A stretch of DNA of 64,000 nt. It comes from CAIXZV01 sp963697365 (lineage in GTDB: Bacteria > Chloroflexota > Limnocylindria > Limnocylindrales > CSP1-4). This document shows positions 26,861 through 35,611 of the stretch, piece after piece. The position numbers and the translations under genes were made by a program. The DNA is taken from contig CAVONT010000007.1 of assembly GCA_963697365.1 (NCBI GenBank), positions 54,587 through 118,586 of the forward strand. Direction: 5' to 3'. The notes beneath the pieces are model-generated. The model was given only the letters and a program-made list of their open reading frames with translations. It was not told where the DNA came from and did not search any database. Each line of letters begins with the position of its first letter. Position 1 is the first letter of the stretch.

Positions 26861-28134
26861 TACGACGACGGTGCGCCGAGGACCAGGGCCGCGTTGAGCC
26901 CGCCGAAGCCGAACGAGGTCGAGAGCACCCGCTCGTAGCGGCCGTCCTGGCCGTCGCGGAGCAGCCCGGGCAGGAGCTCGGCCAGCTCGGGCTCGGGGGC
27001 CACCAGGTTGCAGGTCCCCGGCACCCAGCCGTCCCGGATGGCGAGGGCCGCCATCGCCGCCTCGATTGCACCCGTCGCGCCGAGCGGATGGCCGGTGAGG
27101 GCCTTGGTCGCACTCACCGGGACGGTGGCCGCACGCGCCCCCAGCGCCAGCACGAGCGCCCGTGCCTCCGCGATGTCGCCGATGGGCGTCGAGGACGCGT
27201 GGGCGCTCACCCAGTCGACCTCGTCAGCTCCGACCCCTGCATCCGCCAGCGCGATGGTGGCCGCGCGGCCGGCCTCGGATCCGTCCGGACGCGGCTGGAC
27301 CATGTGGTGCGCATCGGAGGTTGCGCCGTACCCGAGGACCTCCGCGTACGGCGTCGCGCCGCGTGCGACGACGCTCGCCTCGCTCTCGATGACCAGGAGC
27401 GCGGCGCCCTCGCCCATGACGAACCCGTCACGTCCCGCGTCCATCGGCCGGGCCGCCTGCCCGGGATCATCGTTGCGGCCGGCCGAGAGCGCCCGGATCA
27501 GGTCGAAGGCCCCGAAGGCCAGCGGGGACAGCGGGCAGTCCACACCGCCCGCCACGGCGGCGTCGATCTCACCCGAACGGATCGCGTTGAGGGCCTCGCC
27601 GATGGCCACCGCGCCCGACGCACAGGAGTTGGCGGTGGAGAGGATGGGTCCCCGGACGTCCAGCGCGATGCCCAGGTTGGCGGGCGCCGCGCCGCCGAAC
27701 ACGGCCAGCGCCAGGGTCGGAGAGACGCCGCGCAGGCCACGGGCCAGGTATTGCTCGTGCTGGCTCTCCGCGAACGCGATGCCCCCCAACGCGGACCCCA
27801 GGTAGATCCCGACGCGGTCCGGGGATGGCGTGCCGCGCACGCCTGGGACGATCCCGGCATCGGCCATCGCCATGCGTCCGGTGGCCAGCCCGAACTGGCT
27901 GAACCGGTCGAGGCCGCGCACAGCCCGCGCGTCCATGTGGTCGAGCGGCACGAAGTCGTCCACCTGGGCGGCCACCTGCGAGCGGAAGCCGGACGGATCG
28001 AAGCGGTCGATGCGCTGCACGGGCGAGGTCCCGGCGCGGAGCCCGGCTCGAAAGGCGGGCAGGCCGGTGCCGATCGCGGTGAGGACGCCGATGCCGGTGA
28101 TGAACACGCGGCGCGGAGGGGACGCATTCGCCAT
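26860..28134 (-). CDS. Beta-ketoacyl-ACP synthase II (FabF type)
   Basis: A condensing enzyme that elongates acyl-ACP with malonyl-ACP; 424 residues, the FabF length. The catalytic cysteine lies in STANSCASGAVAIGEA near residue 172, the first histidine in VSAHASSTPIGD (usually HGTSTP), the lysine and second histidine in SATKALTGHPLGATGA, and the C-terminal FGFGGLNAALV is typical. It neighbours a START/cyclase-like protein, a FAD-dependent reductase and a methyltransferase on the same strand, a set reminiscent of an aromatic polyketide or modified lipid pathway rather than bulk fatty acid synthesis, which is inference. No acyl carrier protein gene is visible. Confidence 0.88.
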   Translation of the reverse strand: MANASPPRRVFITGIGVLTAIGTGLPAFRAGLRAGTSPVQRIDRFDPSGFRSQVAAQVDDFVPLDHMDARAVRGLDRFSQFGLATGRMAMADAGIVPGVRGTPSPDRVGIYLGSALGGIAFAESQHEQYLARGLRGVSPTLALAVFGGAAPANLGIALDVRGPILSTANSCASGAVAIGEALNAIRSGEIDAAVAGGVDCPLSPLAFGAFDLIRALSAGRNDDPGQAARPMDAGRDGFVMGEGAALLVIESEASVVARGATPYAEVLGYGATSDAHHMVQPRPDGSEAGRAATIALADAGVGADEVDWVSAHASSTPIGDIAEARALVLALGARAATVPVSATKALTGHPLGATGAIEAAMAALAIRDGWVPGTCNLVAPEPELAELLPGLLRDGQDGRYERVLSTSFGFGGLNAALVLGAPSS

Positions 28135-28146
28135 GTGCTGGTCTGC

Positions 28147-28627
28147 CTACGGTGGGGATCCGGACGCCGGATCTGACGCGAGGGCCTCGGCGAGCGCCCG
28201 GAAGGTGGCCAGCGTGCGGCCGGCGATCGGGCGGGTGAAGACGAGGTCCACGAAGGCCGCGAAGCCCGGGATCGCTGGTGCGAAGTCGTGCGCGATCTCC
28301 ACGCGCGTGCCGCCGGCGGTGGGCTCGATCGTCCAGGTCACGTCCATGCCGCGCGTCGCGCCGGCCGTGTGCACGAAACGCAGCCTGCGGGTCGCGGGCT
28401 CGTGCCAGGTGCGGCTGCGCCACGTCACGGGCATCCCCAGGCCCAGCACCGGCACGAACGGGCGGCGGGCGATGAAGTCGCACACGAGCGCACCATCCGC
28501 CTCGGCCCGGACGACGGCGGACCGGCTGTAGTGCGGGAGCAGACGCTCCCAGCGGGTCACGTCGCGACGCAAGGCGGTAGACGAGCTCGGGCGGGGCCGC
28601 GATGTCGATGCCGATCGTGCTGTGCAT
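28147..28627 (-). CDS. SRPBCC (polyketide cyclase/START-like) protein, one frameshift
   Basis: A helix-grip fold protein of about 159 residues. The start HSTIGIDIAAPPELVYRLA is the signature beginning of cyclase/dehydrase SRPBCC proteins; RDVTRWERLLPHYSRS continues it after one extra base at about 28567 is ignored. Later strands DVTWTIEPTAGGTRVEIAHDF and the long C-terminal helix complete the fold. Such proteins bind hydrophobic ligands or close polyketide rings. It is 12 bases downstream of the NUDIX stop and 13 before the FabF-like start on the same strand, so a joint pathway is plausible. Confidence 0.72.
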
Positions 28628-29111
28628 CTAGCGCCCGGCCGCCTCTCTCGCGAACGCGATCAGGTCCACGGCCGGGAGGGCGTCGAGCTCCGCGAACGGG
28701 ACCCAGGCGGCGAGGTCCGTCGACCCCTCGTACTCCTGGCGCAGCTCGCCGCCGGTGATCGTGCCGCGATACACGATGCCCACGGTCTGGACGCGGTGGT
28801 GGCTGATCGTCTGCGCGGGCTCCAGCACGTTGGAGCGGATCCCGAGCGAGCTCGCCCAGCGCCACGTCGTAGCCCGTCTCCTCGAGCACCTCCCGGACGG
28901 CGCCCGCCCCCGGGTGCTCCCCGAAGTCCAGGCCGCCGCCCGGCAGGGTCCACAGGCCGCCGCCGGGGCCCTGCGCAGCGACCCGGGTGAGCAGGACGGC
29001 GCCGTCGCGCTCGCACCATGCGTAGGCGCCCAGGCGCACGCGCTGGATGGTGCCGTCGGGGCCGGCGAAGTACTTCGCGAGTCCCCTCGGGAGCACGGTG
29101 GCGTCGGTCAT
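28628..29111 (-). CDS. NUDIX hydrolase, one frameshift
   Basis: A NUDIX pyrophosphohydrolase of about 160 residues. The full NUDIX box is present near residue 58: GGGLDFGEHPGAGAVREVLEETG, with the spaced G, E, RE and EE residues that bind magnesium. The sheet before it, RVRLGAYAWCERDGAVLLTRV, is typical. After LGELA the printed frame degenerates, while NVLEPAQTISHHRVQTVG and GTITGGELRQEYEGSTDLAAW continue in another frame, so a base change lies near 28850. The likely substrate is a nucleoside diphosphate derivative; the family is too broad to say more. It overlaps the FAD reductase gene by 4 bases. Confidence 0.78.
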
Positions 29112-30321
29112 GGGACGAGAAGCCCGGCGAGGAACCGGGGATCGAGCGCGCGCGAGGCCGGCACGAGATCACCCATCACGAGGCCCATCGTCGCACGGAT
29201 ATCCGGCTTGCGCGCGAGGCGCCGGGCGGCATGCTCGAACAGGGCCGGCCGGGCGAGGAAGGCCTGGACGAGGAGTGACAACCGGTCCTTCGTCGCGAAC
29301 CGGTCACGCATCGCCCGGTCGTAGGCGGCGAGGCCCCCCGGGTGTCCCGCGAGGTGGGCGTCCACGGCATCGGCCGCGAGCCGGGCCGAGACGAACGCGC
29401 GGTGGAGGCCCTCCCCGGTGAACGGGTCCAGGAACCCTGCGGCGTCACCGACGACCAGCCAGTCCGGACCGGCACGCCGCTCCACGCGGCAGCCGAGCGG
29501 GCTGGCCCCGGCGATGGCGTCGGTGATGATGCCCTCGCGCCAGGTCTCGGGATCGTCCGCGCAGCGGTGGCACCGAGCGCAGCACGTGCTCGCCCGTCGC
29601 GGCGGCGCCGGTGCTGGCGAGTCGCTCGCGCCAGGCCCGTCCCGCCAGCACGATGCCGACGTTGAGCCGTCCGCCGGGCACCGGCGCCAGTCCGCAGTAG
29701 GCGCCGCCGGGCAGGACGACCATGCGCGCCGCCTTCGGCTGGTCGCCCGGCTCGTCCGCGACGTGCCACGACAGGCCCACCCGCCCGGAGAGGCGTGCCT
29801 GCCGGGTCATGCCGGCGGCCGCGGAGACCATCGAGCGGGGCCCGTCGGCGCCGATCACCACGCGGCAGGCGACCCGTCACCGGCGCACCGGCTGGACCGT
29901 CCGGGCCGTCCACGAGCACGTGGGTGGACTGGCGGTGGTCGGCGAGCTGCACCTCCCGCACGGAGGAACCGGTCCGGACGTCGACGCCCGCGGCGCGGGC
30001 CGCCGCGATGAGGGCCGGATCCAGTGACGATCGGTCGAACCCCACGGCGCCATCGCCGCCCGCCTCTGCGCCGTACGTGAGCTCGAAGGCCGTGCCCGCG
30101 GGCGTTTCCACGCGCATCGCCGGGATGGGTCGCGCTGCGGAGGCGAGCACGTGCGCCGGCAGGCCGAGGGCGCGCAGCTCGGCAAGGGCCGCCGGCGACG
30201 CGAACACGCCGCCCGCCCGCCAGCGCCAGCTGGGACGCCGCTCGGCGAGCAGCACCACATGGCCGGCCTGGGCCAGCCGGATGGCAACGGCTGCCCCGGA
30301 CGGGCCACCACCGGCAACCAC
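29108..30321 (-). CDS. FAD-dependent oxidoreductase, geranylgeranyl-reductase type, two frameshifts
   Basis: The N-terminus VAGGGPSGAAVAIRLAQAG is the FAD-binding GxGxxG motif, and VVGDAAGFLDPFTGEGLHRAF is the second FAD motif typical of geranylgeranyl reductases and related p-hydroxybenzoate-hydroxylase-fold enzymes. VVIGADGPRSMVSAAAG is the middle DG motif. The three motifs are in three different frames: joins are needed near 29870 and near 29560. If corrected, the protein has about 404 residues, the normal size. These enzymes reduce prenyl chains or hydroxylate aromatic rings. The gene lies between a methyltransferase and a NUDIX gene on the same strand, which suggests lipid or quinone modification. 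Confidence 0.75.
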
Positions 30322-30390
30322 GACGTCGACCTCCGCCGGCCCAGCGGCGTGCCCCAGCCCCTCCGGGCATCGTCAAGGGCATCGCGGGTG

Positions 30391-31117
30391 TCACGCCCGG
30401 TCCGCCGGCGGCAGGTGCACGGCGGCGATGGCGACCCGGTGCCCCGCGAGCGCCATCACCTCGGCCACCGGACGCAGGCCACCGGCGGCCAGCAGGGCCC
30501 GCAGCTCCACGACGCGTGTACGCGCGGCGCACGGACAGCGGCCCGTCGTGGCGCGTGTAGCGGTTGCGCGTGGTGACGGCCAGCAGCGCCCGGGCGCCGA
30601 GCCAGTGGTGGCGCGCGCGCACGAGATCGTTGACGACCACCCCGCGACGCGCGACGCGCGCGGCCTCCAGGAGGAATGCGACAGCGTCGGCCGGCTCAAG
30701 GTGGTGGAGCATGAGGGACGCGTGCACGACGTCGAAGGCGCGGTCCGGCCAGGGCAGCGACCGCCCGTCGCCCAGCACGATCTCGAGGCCTTCGGTCCCG
30801 GCAACTCGCGGGTCCAGCGCGCGGGCGGCGTCGAGCACCTCCTGGCGCGAGTCGAGCGCGGTGACGGAGAGCGGGCGGGTGCCGCCGCGCGTACGGCTGA
30901 TGAGGGCCAGCGGGATGTCGGCCGCCCCGGTGCCCACGTCGAGCATGCTGTGCGGCCCCGTGCGCCCGGCCAGGAGCCGGTCCAGTGCGTGACGGGAAGC
31001 GCGGATGCCGCCAAGGCGGCGGTTGATCCACGCGAGGTCGCGCAGGTTGCCGCGCAGGGCGACAGGGTCGTCGAGGGGCCCATCGAGCAGTTCGTGGGCT
31101 CCGGCGAGACGACGCAT
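30391..31117 (-). CDS. Class I SAM-dependent methyltransferase, one frameshift
   Basis: Motif I is LDVGTGAADIPLAL near residue 58, the acidic end of strand 2 is VTALDSRQEVL, and LGDGRSLPWPDRAFDVVHASLMLHHL covers motifs II and III, as in UbiE-like enzymes. The frame shifts once near 30515; beyond it VVELRALLAAGGLRPVAEVM completes the C-terminal domain and ends in HLPPADRA. The start is ATG 31117. The corrected length is about 242 residues. It overlaps in function with the FAD reductase next to it, a pair frequent in prenyl-lipid or polyketide tailoring clusters. Substrate unknown. Confidence 0.8.
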
Positions 31118-31141
31118 GCGCCCGCAGCATATCGGAGGCCC

Positions 31142-31147
31142 GATAAT
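31142..31147 (+). promoter_or_regulatory. GATAAT -10 box before the PfkB kinase gene
   Basis: GATAAT ends six bases before GTG 31154. That distance puts the transcript start at or next to the start codon, so the mRNA would be leaderless. It supports GTG 31154 as the true start of the frameshifted kinase gene. Confidence 0.4.
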
Positions 31148-31153
31148 CGACCG

Positions 31154-32138
31154 GTGAACACTGCGCCCGAACCCATCCGCCCGACCGACCACCTCAGCCC
31201 GCCAGGCAGACCCCCTCGTCGTCGTGGCGGGTGAGGCCCTCATCGATCTCATCGTGCGTGCCTCCGGCGAGATCACGCCTATCACCGGCGGGAGTCCGTT
31301 CAACTCTGCTCGGGCGATCGCGCGGCTCGGGGTGCCGGTGGCCTGGATCGGCGGGCTGTCGTCGGACCGGTTCGGCCGGATGCTGGAGGCGGGGCTCGCC
31401 GGTGACGGTGTCCAGGTGTCGCTCGCCCAGCGGACGGATCTGCCGACCACGCTGGCACTGGCGGAGATCGGGGCCGACGGTGCGGCGTCGTACCACTTCT
31501 ACACGGACTCGACCTCGGCCCCAGCCGTGCTCCCTGGCCCGATGGCCGACGGGCTGCCGGCGTCGGCGCGCGCCTTCCTGACGGGGTCGCTGGGCCTCGT
31601 GCTGGAGCCGATGGCCTCCACGCTGGAGGCGGTCGCGTGCGCGGTTCCCGCCGACCGGATCGTGATGCTGGATCCGAACGCACGGCCGTCGATCACCCGC
31701 GACCCGGCCGCCTGGCGGGCCCGGATGACGCGCGTGATGGCGCGGGCCGACATCGTCAAGGCCTCCACCGAGGACCTCGAGTACCTCCGGCCAGGCTCGT
31801 CGCACGACGAGGCTGCCGCGTGGGTGCGCGACCAGGGGCCGAAGGTCGTCCTGGTGACCGATGGTGCACGCCCGATCCGGGTGCTGGCCGGCGAAGCCGT
31901 GGCGTCCGTGATCGCGCCGCCGGTCGAGGTGGTGGACACGGTTGGGGCAGGAGACACCTTCGGCGGTGCGTTCCTCGCCTGCCTCGTGCACTGGGGGATC
32001 GGCCCCGACGGGCTGGGAGACGCTTCGACCGTGCTTGGCGCGGCCCGGTTCGCGGTGCGCGCATCGGCGGCGGTGTGCGCCCGTGCCGGCGCGAACCCGC
32101 CGACCCTCGCCGAGCTCGGGGGCTGGCCGGAGGTCTGA
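31154..32138 (+). CDS. PfkB family carbohydrate kinase, one frameshift near the start
   Basis: A ribokinase-fold sugar kinase. ITPITGGSPFNSARAIARLG is the N-terminal PfkB signature and VDTVGAGDTFGGAFLA near the C-terminus is the ATP/catalytic signature with the base aspartate. From GTG 31224 the main frame encodes 304 residues. Upstream, GTG 31154 (behind a -10 box) opens VNTAPEPIRPTDHLS in another frame, and ADPLVVVAGEALIDLIV completes the first strand in the main frame, so one base is off near 31200. Fructose, adenosine or a 2-keto sugar acid are possible substrates; neighbours do not decide. Confidence 0.82.
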
Positions 32139-32217
32139 GGCGCGCAGGCTGCCCGACCCGATCGGTATGACCCGACCGATTGGGACCTGCGGCCTGCGTG
32201 ATCCGGACCACTTGACC

Positions 32218-32242
32218 TATAATCCGACCGACAGTCGGTCGG
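32218..32242 (+). promoter_or_regulatory. TATAAT promoter with overlapping TetR operator
   Basis: TATAAT (32218-32223) is followed directly by a perfect 19-base dyad, CCGACCGAC-A-GTCGGTCGG (32224-32242), four bases before ATG 32246 of the TetR gene. A second, weaker site ATCGGT-N8-ACCGAT is at 32161-32180. The layout fits autorepression by the downstream TetR protein. Confidence 0.75.
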
Positions 32243-32245
32243 ACA

Positions 32246-32941
32246 ATGGACACCACGATGTCTCGCACCCGCAACCACGCAGCCCACGCCGTTCGCCGTG
32301 ACGAGATCCTTGACGCCGCCGAGCGCCAGATCCGGACCGGCGGCTACGACGTCATGAGCGTCCAGGCGCTCCAGGACGAGCTCGGCTGCTCGCGCGGCGC
32401 GATCTACCACTACTTCGACTCGAAGGAGGCCATCCTCGCGGCCGTGATCGAGCGGATGACGCGATCCGGCATGGCGGTGCTCGAGCCAATCGCGCACGAT
32501 CCCGACCGGGCTGCGGTCGACAAGCTCCAGGCGATGTTCACGGTGGGCAGCCAGTGGAAGGCGCAGCGCAGCGACCTGCTGCTCGGCCTGCTGCACTCCT
32601 GGTTCGCGCCTGCCAACGACCTGGTCCGGACCCGGACCCAGGCGGCGTCGTTCGCCATGTTCGTGCCACTGCTGGCCGGGATCTTCCGCCAGGGCGTGGA
32701 CGAGGGGACGATGAACCCGACTGCGCCATCGCACGCCGCCACGCTGATCGCCGGCCTGTTCACTGGGTCGGCGGAGGTCATCTACGACCTCCTCGATGCC
32801 CGGCTCGAGGGCCGGATTCCCTTCGAGGAGGTCCAGCAGTTCATGCATGCCTACGAGGAGGCGATCGAGCGCATCCTGGGGCTCTCCGCGGGCTCCTTCA
32901 CGCTCATCGACGACGCCTCCCTGCACACCTGGTTCGCATAG
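32246..32941 (+). CDS. TetR family transcriptional regulator
   Basis: A 231-residue repressor. The N-terminal helix-turn-helix is canonical: RRDEILDAAERQIRTGGYDVMSV, then the recognition helix ELGCSRGAIYHYFDSKEAILAAV. The remaining helices form the ligand and dimer domain and have no recognised sub-family. It is 12 bases ahead of an ABC exporter that it most likely represses; the 19-base dyad over its promoter is the probable operator. ATG 32258 (MSRTRN) is an alternative start. A drug-like or lipid-like inducer would be typical for this arrangement. Confidence 0.9.
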   Translation: MDTTMSRTRNHAAHAVRRDEILDAAERQIRTGGYDVMSVQALQDELGCSRGAIYHYFDSKEAILAAVIERMTRSGMAVLEPIAHDPDRAAVDKLQAMFTVGSQWKAQRSDLLLGLLHSWFAPANDLVRTRTQAASFAMFVPLLAGIFRQGVDEGTMNPTAPSHAATLIAGLFTGSAEVIYDLLDARLEGRIPFEEVQQFMHAYEEAIERILGLSAGSFTLIDDASLHTWFA

Positions 32942-32953
32942 GAAGGGAACCGC

Positions 32954-33868
32954 ATGGCAGCCATCATCACGCTTGAACAGCTCACCAAGTCGTACGGCAA
33001 GAGCCGCGGGATCATCGACGTGAACCTCGAGGTGGGCGAGGGCGAGGTCTTCGGCTTCCTCGGTCCGAACGGGGCCGGCAAGACCACGACGATCCGCACG
33101 ATGCTGGACCTGATCCGGCCCACGAGTGGCCGGGCCCTGGTCTTCGGCATCGATTCAACTGTCGATCCGGTCAGCATCCACAAGCGGGTCGGCTACATCC
33201 CGGGTGAGTTCGCGCTCTACGACCGCCTGACCGGCCGCCAGACCCTCGAGTACTTCGCGAACCTGCGGGGCGGCGTCGATCCCGTCTACCAGGCGAGCCT
33301 GATCGACCGCTTCGAGCTGGACCCCGGCAAGCGGTTCAAGGAGTACAGCAAGGGGAACAAGCAGAAAGTCGGCGTGATCACGGCGCTCCAGCACCGCCCC
33401 GACCTGCTGGTTCTCGACGAGCCTACGTCGGGCCTCGACCCGCTCGTCCAGCAGACCTTCTTCGAGACCCTGCACGAGGCCGTCGCCGGTGGCGCCACCG
33501 TGTTCCTGAGCTCGCACATCCTGTCGGAGGTGGAGAAGGCCTGCGAGCGTGTCGCGATCATCCGCGACGGACGTATCGCGAAGCTCGGCACGGTCGACGG
33601 CTTGCGCGACCTCGCCCACCACCAGGTGGAGCTGCGGTTCGCGGGCCTGGTGCCGGCCGACGAGTTCCGGGACCTGCCCGGGGTCAGCGAGCTTGTCGCC
33701 GAGGATCACACGCTCCGGATGCGTGTTGCCGGAGCCATCACGCCCGTCGTCCGCGCCGCCGCCCAGCATGAGCTGCTTGACTTCGTCTCCCGCGAGCCGT
33801 CCCTCGAGGAGACGTTCCTCGCCGAGTACGGCCGTGAGGCCGTGGAGGTGACTGGCGATGGCCGCTAG
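32954..33868 (+). CDS. ABC transporter ATP-binding protein, TetR-linked exporter
   Basis: A 304-residue ATPase of the drug-exporter (DrrA-like) group. Walker A is GPNGAGKTT, the Q-loop region VGYIPGEFALYDRLTG, the signature YSKGNKQKVG, Walker B LLVLDEPTSGLDP and the switch SSHILSEVEKA. The C-terminal 80 residues are the DUF4162-like tail. RBS GGAAGGGAA precedes ATG 32954. The gene overlaps the permease gene by 11 bases. Coupled to TetR, it should export a toxic or signalling compound. Confidence 0.9.
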   Translation: MAAIITLEQLTKSYGKSRGIIDVNLEVGEGEVFGFLGPNGAGKTTTIRTMLDLIRPTSGRALVFGIDSTVDPVSIHKRVGYIPGEFALYDRLTGRQTLEYFANLRGGVDPVYQASLIDRFELDPGKRFKEYSKGNKQKVGVITALQHRPDLLVLDEPTSGLDPLVQQTFFETLHEAVAGGATVFLSSHILSEVEKACERVAIIRDGRIAKLGTVDGLRDLAHHQVELRFAGLVPADEFRDLPGVSELVAEDHTLRMRVAGAITPVVRAAAQHELLDFVSREPSLEETFLAEYGREAVEVTGDGR

Positions 33869-35540
33869 CGCCAGCGCGCCGCGAGGGACCGCGGCAACCT
33901 ACCCTCCGGTTCCGCTGCACCGCCGGCTGTACGGCTTCGGCAGCGTCTACGGCAAGACGGTCCGCGACTCGCGGCTCGCCTTCATCATCGCGACCGGGCT
34001 GCTGGCCGGCATGGCGATGGCAATGGGCGCCGCCCTGCCCACGGTGTTCCCCACGCCCCAGGCCCGGCTCGAGGTCAACGCCCTGGTCGAGGCGATGCCG
34101 GCGTCAATGGTCAACCTGTTCGGCCAGCCGGCCGGCCTGGGGACGCTGGGCGGCTACATGACCTGGAAGTACGGTGCGATCTTCGTGATGGGCACCGCGC
34201 TGTGGTCGATCATGGCACTGTCGTCGACGCTCGCGTCCGAGGCGCGGCGCGGCAGCCTGGACATGGTTGCCACCACGCCCCTCGGCAAGCAGCGGATCGC
34301 CCTGGAGAAGCTGGCGGCCCACCTGACGTTGCTCTGGCTCTCGATGGTGATCCTGGGCCTGGCGGCGAGTGCCGGCTCGGTCGTGTTCGGCGACGAAGCC
34401 CTGGGCGACCGGATCTCGATCGTCTCCGGCCTTGGGTTCGGCCTGTGGATCGGGTCGATCGCGATGGTCTTCGGCGGGCTCGCCTTCCTTCTCGCGCCGG
34501 TGCTCGGTCGGGCAGGTTCGGCCGGCGTCGCCTCGATCGCGATGGTGGTGCTGTGGCTCGCCAACGGCGTGCAAGGTCTGGACGCGCTCGCCGTGCTCAG
34601 CCCCTTCCGCTGGACCGTCGACCACATCCCGCTGGTCGGTCAGTACGACTGGCTGCCGGTCGCGTTCACGGCCCTGGTCGGGCTGGCGCTTATGGCGGGG
34701 GGCGTCGCGCTGTTCGTGCGGCGGGATCTCGGCGTGACGGCTGGCCTGCGGATGCCGAGCCTTCCCGCGGGCATCCTCGGCACGCACGGCCCCCTGTCGC
34801 GGGCGTTCGGCGAGATGCTGCCCCGCTCGATCGCGTGGGGCATTGGCATGGGCCTGATGGGCGCCATGCTTGCCTCCCTGGTCGGCCCGATGGCAGACCA
34901 GATCAAGGATGACTCGGAGCTCGTGGCACGGTTCCAGATGATCTTCCCGGACTTCGACCTTGGCGGGACCGGTGGCTGGCTCCAGCTGTTCGTCGAGCTG
35001 ATGTTCATCGCGATCGGGTTCGCCGCTGCCACGTTCGTGGCCAAGTGGGCCTCTGACGAGACCGACGACCGGCTGGAGGCGCTGCTCGCCACGCCCATGC
35101 GGCGCACGACCTGGGTGCTTGCCGGCGGCGCCGCAGCGTTGCTGGCGGTTGCCGTGACGACGCTCCTGTTCGCGGCGGGCATTGGCCTGGGTGCGGCCCC
35201 GGGCGGGATCGACGCCGGCGAGAGCATGCTGGGCACCGCGACGCTCGGCCTGTTCGCCGCTGCCGTCGTGGGCATCGGGTTCGCGATCGGCGGCCTGTGG
35301 CGAACATCGCTGGCCGCCGAGATCGCCGCCCTGTTCGTGGTGGCCACGTACCTCGTCGGACTTGTCGCGACGCCCCTCGGCCTGCCGGACTTCGTGCGCC
35401 AGCTGGCGCTGACGACGCATCTGGGCCAGCCGATGATGGGCAATTGGGATGCGGCCGGGATGGTCGCGTGCCTGGTCATCGCCGCCGGCGGGATCGGCAT
35501 CGGCGCCTGGGGCGTCAGCAGGCGGGACATCGCCCGCTGA
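33858..35540 (+). CDS. ABC transporter permease, two-half (12-helix) type
   Basis: A 560-residue membrane protein with about twelve hydrophobic segments in two halves of six, as in tetronasin-type exporter permeases, where one polypeptide supplies both membrane halves. Each half has a related coupling loop: SEARRGSLDMVATTPLGKQR near residue 125 and SDETDDRLEALLATPMRRTTW near 395. This internal repeat explains why only one permease gene accompanies the ATPase. It closes the TetR-ABC operon. Confidence 0.87.
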   Translation: MAASASAPRGTAATYPPVPLHRRLYGFGSVYGKTVRDSRLAFIIATGLLAGMAMAMGAALPTVFPTPQARLEVNALVEAMPASMVNLFGQPAGLGTLGGYMTWKYGAIFVMGTALWSIMALSSTLASEARRGSLDMVATTPLGKQRIALEKLAAHLTLLWLSMVILGLAASAGSVVFGDEALGDRISIVSGLGFGLWIGSIAMVFGGLAFLLAPVLGRAGSAGVASIAMVVLWLANGVQGLDALAVLSPFRWTVDHIPLVGQYDWLPVAFTALVGLALMAGGVALFVRRDLGVTAGLRMPSLPAGILGTHGPLSRAFGEMLPRSIAWGIGMGLMGAMLASLVGPMADQIKDDSELVARFQMIFPDFDLGGTGGWLQLFVELMFIAIGFAAATFVAKWASDETDDRLEALLATPMRRTTWVLAGGAAALLAVAVTTLLFAAGIGLGAAPGGIDAGESMLGTATLGLFAAAVVGIGFAIGGLWRTSLAAEIAALFVVATYLVGLVATPLGLPDFVRQLALTTHLGQPMMGNWDAAGMVACLVIAAGGIGIGAWGVSRRDIAR

Positions 35541-35599
35541 CCGCGCTGCGGCACCGATCGTGCGGGCCGGCGCGCCTCTGCTGTGCCGGCCCGCAAGGC

Positions 35600-35605
35600 T
35601 AGACT
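35600..35605 (+). promoter_or_regulatory. TAGACT -10 box, leaderless EamA gene
   Basis: GGCTAGACT places a -10 hexamer six bases before GTG 35612, so transcription should start at or next to the start codon. There is no Shine-Dalgarno sequence. Confidence 0.5.
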
Positions 35606-35611
35606 CGAGCG

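Noticed and set aside
34104..35420. 438-codon minus-strand frame opposite the ABC permease, and a 632-codon one at 34640-36538
   Set aside because: Arg/Gln/His-rich shadow frames with no start signals or conserved segments, opposite clear membrane proteins.
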